In this document: positions 25,679 through 26,823 of the stretch, piece after piece
Position numbering within the stretch: position 1 is the stretch's first letter
How the letters are laid out: each line of letters starts with the position of its first letter
Assembly (NCBI GenBank): GCA_051745935.1
Contig: JBNJEM010000025.1
Coordinates: 1 to 26,823, forward strand
Source of the DNA: JBNJEM01 sp051745935
GTDB lineage: Bacteria; Planctomycetota; Planctomycetia; Pirellulales; Pirellulaceae
Length of the DNA: 26,823 bases
Reading direction: 5' to 3'
Translations under genes and position numbers: made by a program
The notes under the pieces: model-generated
Told to the model about the DNA's origin: nothing
Databases searched by the model: none
What the model saw: the letters and a program-made list of their open reading frames with translations, nothing else

Positions 25679-26590
25679 TCAGGCAATTGACGTGCTATCA
25701 CGAAGTCCCAGGAATTGGTAGATCTGCTTCGTGGCGGCGGAACGGTTGAGCGTGTAGAAGTGGATCCCGGCGACCTCGTTATCGATCAGGTCACGGCACT
25801 GCTCCGTCGCCCAGTGCACGCCGACATTTCGGATCGCTTGCCGCTCGTCTTCGCACCGTTGGAGAGCCCGCAATAGCGGCGCGGGGAATCGCGAACCCGC
25901 GGCAAGCTCCGCCATTCGGGCCATCCCGTTGGTGCTCGTTATCGGCATGATGCCGGCGATGATCGGCACGTGGATCCCGGCCAGCTGACACCGGTCGCGG
26001 AAGTCATAGAAGTCGCGGTTGTCGAAAAACAGTTGCGTGCAGATGTAGTCAGCGCCTTCGTCCACCTTCTTTTTGAGCAACTCCATCTCGGTGAGCCGGT
26101 TGGGGGTGGCCGGGTGGCCTTCAGGGAAGCCGGCCACGCCGATGCCGAAGCCGCGCGGATCGGGATGCCCCTTGAACTCGCGAATGAATCGCACCAGATC
26201 GGCGGCATGTTGGAACGCGTCCTGCTGGCGCCGATAGTTTGGCATGTCGCGCGGTGCATCACCGCCGAGGGCCAAAATGTTGCCGATCCCCGCCTGAGCG
26301 TATTTCGTCAGGACCTCGGTGATTTCCCGCTCAGTATGACAAACACTGGTCAAATGGGGGATGGGGTCCAGACTGGTCTCTCGGTGGATCCGCATCACCA
26401 GATCGTGGGTAAGTTCCCGCGTGGTGCCACCGGCTCCGTAGGTCACCGAGACGAAAGTCGGTTTGAGCGGCTCGAGCTGGCTGATGGCCTTGTACAGCGA
26501 CTCGGCCGCCTCGGCGCTCTTCGGCGGGAAAAACTCGAACGACAGCGTCGTCCGGTGTTCCTTGAAAACGTCGGCTATGTGCTTCGTCAC
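25679..26590 (-). CDS. metF: 5,10-methylenetetrahydrofolate reductase
   Basis: A complete 303-residue TIM-barrel flavoenzyme that reduces methylene-THF to methyl-THF for methionine synthesis, with FAD in the cytoplasm. Visible family motifs are LSFEFFPPKS with the catalytic Glu (residue ~17), TFVSVTYGAGG, LTSVCHT, ILALGGDAPRD (Asp that binds FAD), FGIGVAGFPEGHP, ICTQLFFD (substrate-binding Gln) and IIAGIMPITS. Length fits bacterial MetF (about 290-310). The start is taken as GTG 26590 because GGGAGG lies nine bases upstream and the conserved fold begins a few residues later; an upstream ATG at 26665 would add 25 residues rich in charged amino acids with no family counterpart. It is a single gene here; no other methionine-cycle gene is adjacent. 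Confidence 0.95.
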   Translation of the reverse strand: MTKHIADVFKEHRTTLSFEFFPPKSAEAAESLYKAISQLEPLKPTFVSVTYGAGGTTRELTHDLVMRIHRETSLDPIPHLTSVCHTEREITEVLTKYAQAGIGNILALGGDAPRDMPNYRRQQDAFQHAADLVRFIREFKGHPDPRGFGIGVAGFPEGHPATPNRLTEMELLKKKVDEGADYICTQLFFDNRDFYDFRDRCQLAGIHVPIIAGIMPITSTNGMARMAELAAGSRFPAPLLRALQRCEDERQAIRNVGVHWATEQCRDLIDNEVAGIHFYTLNRSAATKQIYQFLGLRDSTSIA

Positions 26591-26599
26591 TACTGATGT

Positions 26600-26605
26600 C
26601 CTCCC
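26600..26605 (-). promoter_or_regulatory. Ribosome-binding site that sets the metF GTG start
   Basis: GGGAGG on the minus strand lies nine bases before GTG at 26590-26588. This is a near-perfect Shine-Dalgarno sequence and argues for the GTG start over the ATG at 26665. Confidence 0.7.
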
Positions 26606-26721
26606 ATGTCCTTTGTCCCTTTCCGTGCGAATCCCCTTGTGCTCCGTTGCAGTCATTCCCCGCATTTCCGTCTGGCCTTCCAGGAGCCCGACCTTTCCGA
26701 GGACAGCTTCCGCTCGGTTGT

Positions 26722-26823
26722 ATGCCGGTCGCGGATGACTTTCTCCGCCGCGAGTCCGACCAACGGGAGGACGGCTTGCGTCGGGCCGCTTTCCACCCGG
26801 AAAAATCCAACCGCCTGAAATAT
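26722..26823 (-). repeat. ~100-bp dispersed repeat, copy 3 (reaches window end)
   Basis: On the minus strand it starts ATATTCAGGCGG at the window edge and ends GACCGGCATAC. It differs from copy 2 at about five positions. The frame stays open (QAVGFFRVESGPTQAVLP, then LVGLAAEKVIRDRHTT). Internal short hairpins include GCGGA-gaaagtca-TCCGC and CCGAC...GTCGG. It lies about 130 bases upstream of metF, in the same orientation as metF. Confidence 0.85.

Noticed and set aside
26331..26810. 159-codon minus-strand frame starting in repeat copy 3
   Set aside because: It reads through the repeat and then overlaps metF out of frame; it is an artefact of an alternative frame of the repeat.
1..26823. CRISPR array
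   Set aside because: No regularly spaced direct repeats with unique spacers were found; the repeats present are protein-coding modules or isolated copies.

Overview
The window looks like a piece of a planctomycete chromosome (Pirellula/Rhodopirellula-like lineage; inferred from protein style, no marker gene present). The main evidence is a giant exported-type protein whose basic N-terminus ends in LEDRRLLA. This motif, type I dockerin EF-hand pairs with the DVNDDG..SPLDALLVIN pattern, a CARDB array and a matrixin-like module before the dockerin are all typical of very large planctomycete surface proteins.

Layout. (1) 1-1151, minus strand: the 5' part of a gene ending in a von Willebrand factor A domain; it runs off the left edge. 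(2) 1152-1870: a spacer with a hairpin/terminator, a tRNA T-arm-like fragment and copy 1 of a ~100-bp dispersed repeat. (3) 1871-2523: a VapBC-type toxin-antitoxin pair. The antitoxin is intact, while the PIN-domain toxin has an in-frame TAA at codon 45. (4) 2524-3215: a spacer without a convincing gene. (5) 3216-24544: a huge gene read in three frames. Segment 1 has autotransporter-like beta repeats with a recent internal duplication. Segment 2 is about 13 CARDB modules. Segment 3 has many Ig-like domains, two propeller-like regions, nine cadherin/He_PIG-like repeats, an RHS-like core, two dockerin modules and a metzincin-like domain. The two frame breaks both sit in poly-G runs. Removing one G from each gives a single continuous frame of 7108 residues. 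(6) 24545-25299, minus strand: a remnant of an alpha/beta hydrolase gene, tail-to-tail with the truncated giant gene. (7) 25300-25678: a spacer with decamer repeats. (8) 25679-26590, minus strand: metF, complete, GTG start. (9) 26722-26823: copy 3 of the dispersed repeat at the right edge.

The genes do not form one pathway. The window reads as a housekeeping gene (metF) beside an accessory region shaped by recombination: a giant mosaic adhesin-like gene, a decaying toxin-antitoxin pair, a truncated hydrolase and short dispersed repeats. The most notable signal is the ~100-bp repeat. Its reading frame is open in all three copies, and one copy lies inside the giant coding sequence, where it would be translated in frame if a single extra G were absent. 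That resembles protein-coding palindromic elements known from Rickettsia, though no homology to those is claimed.
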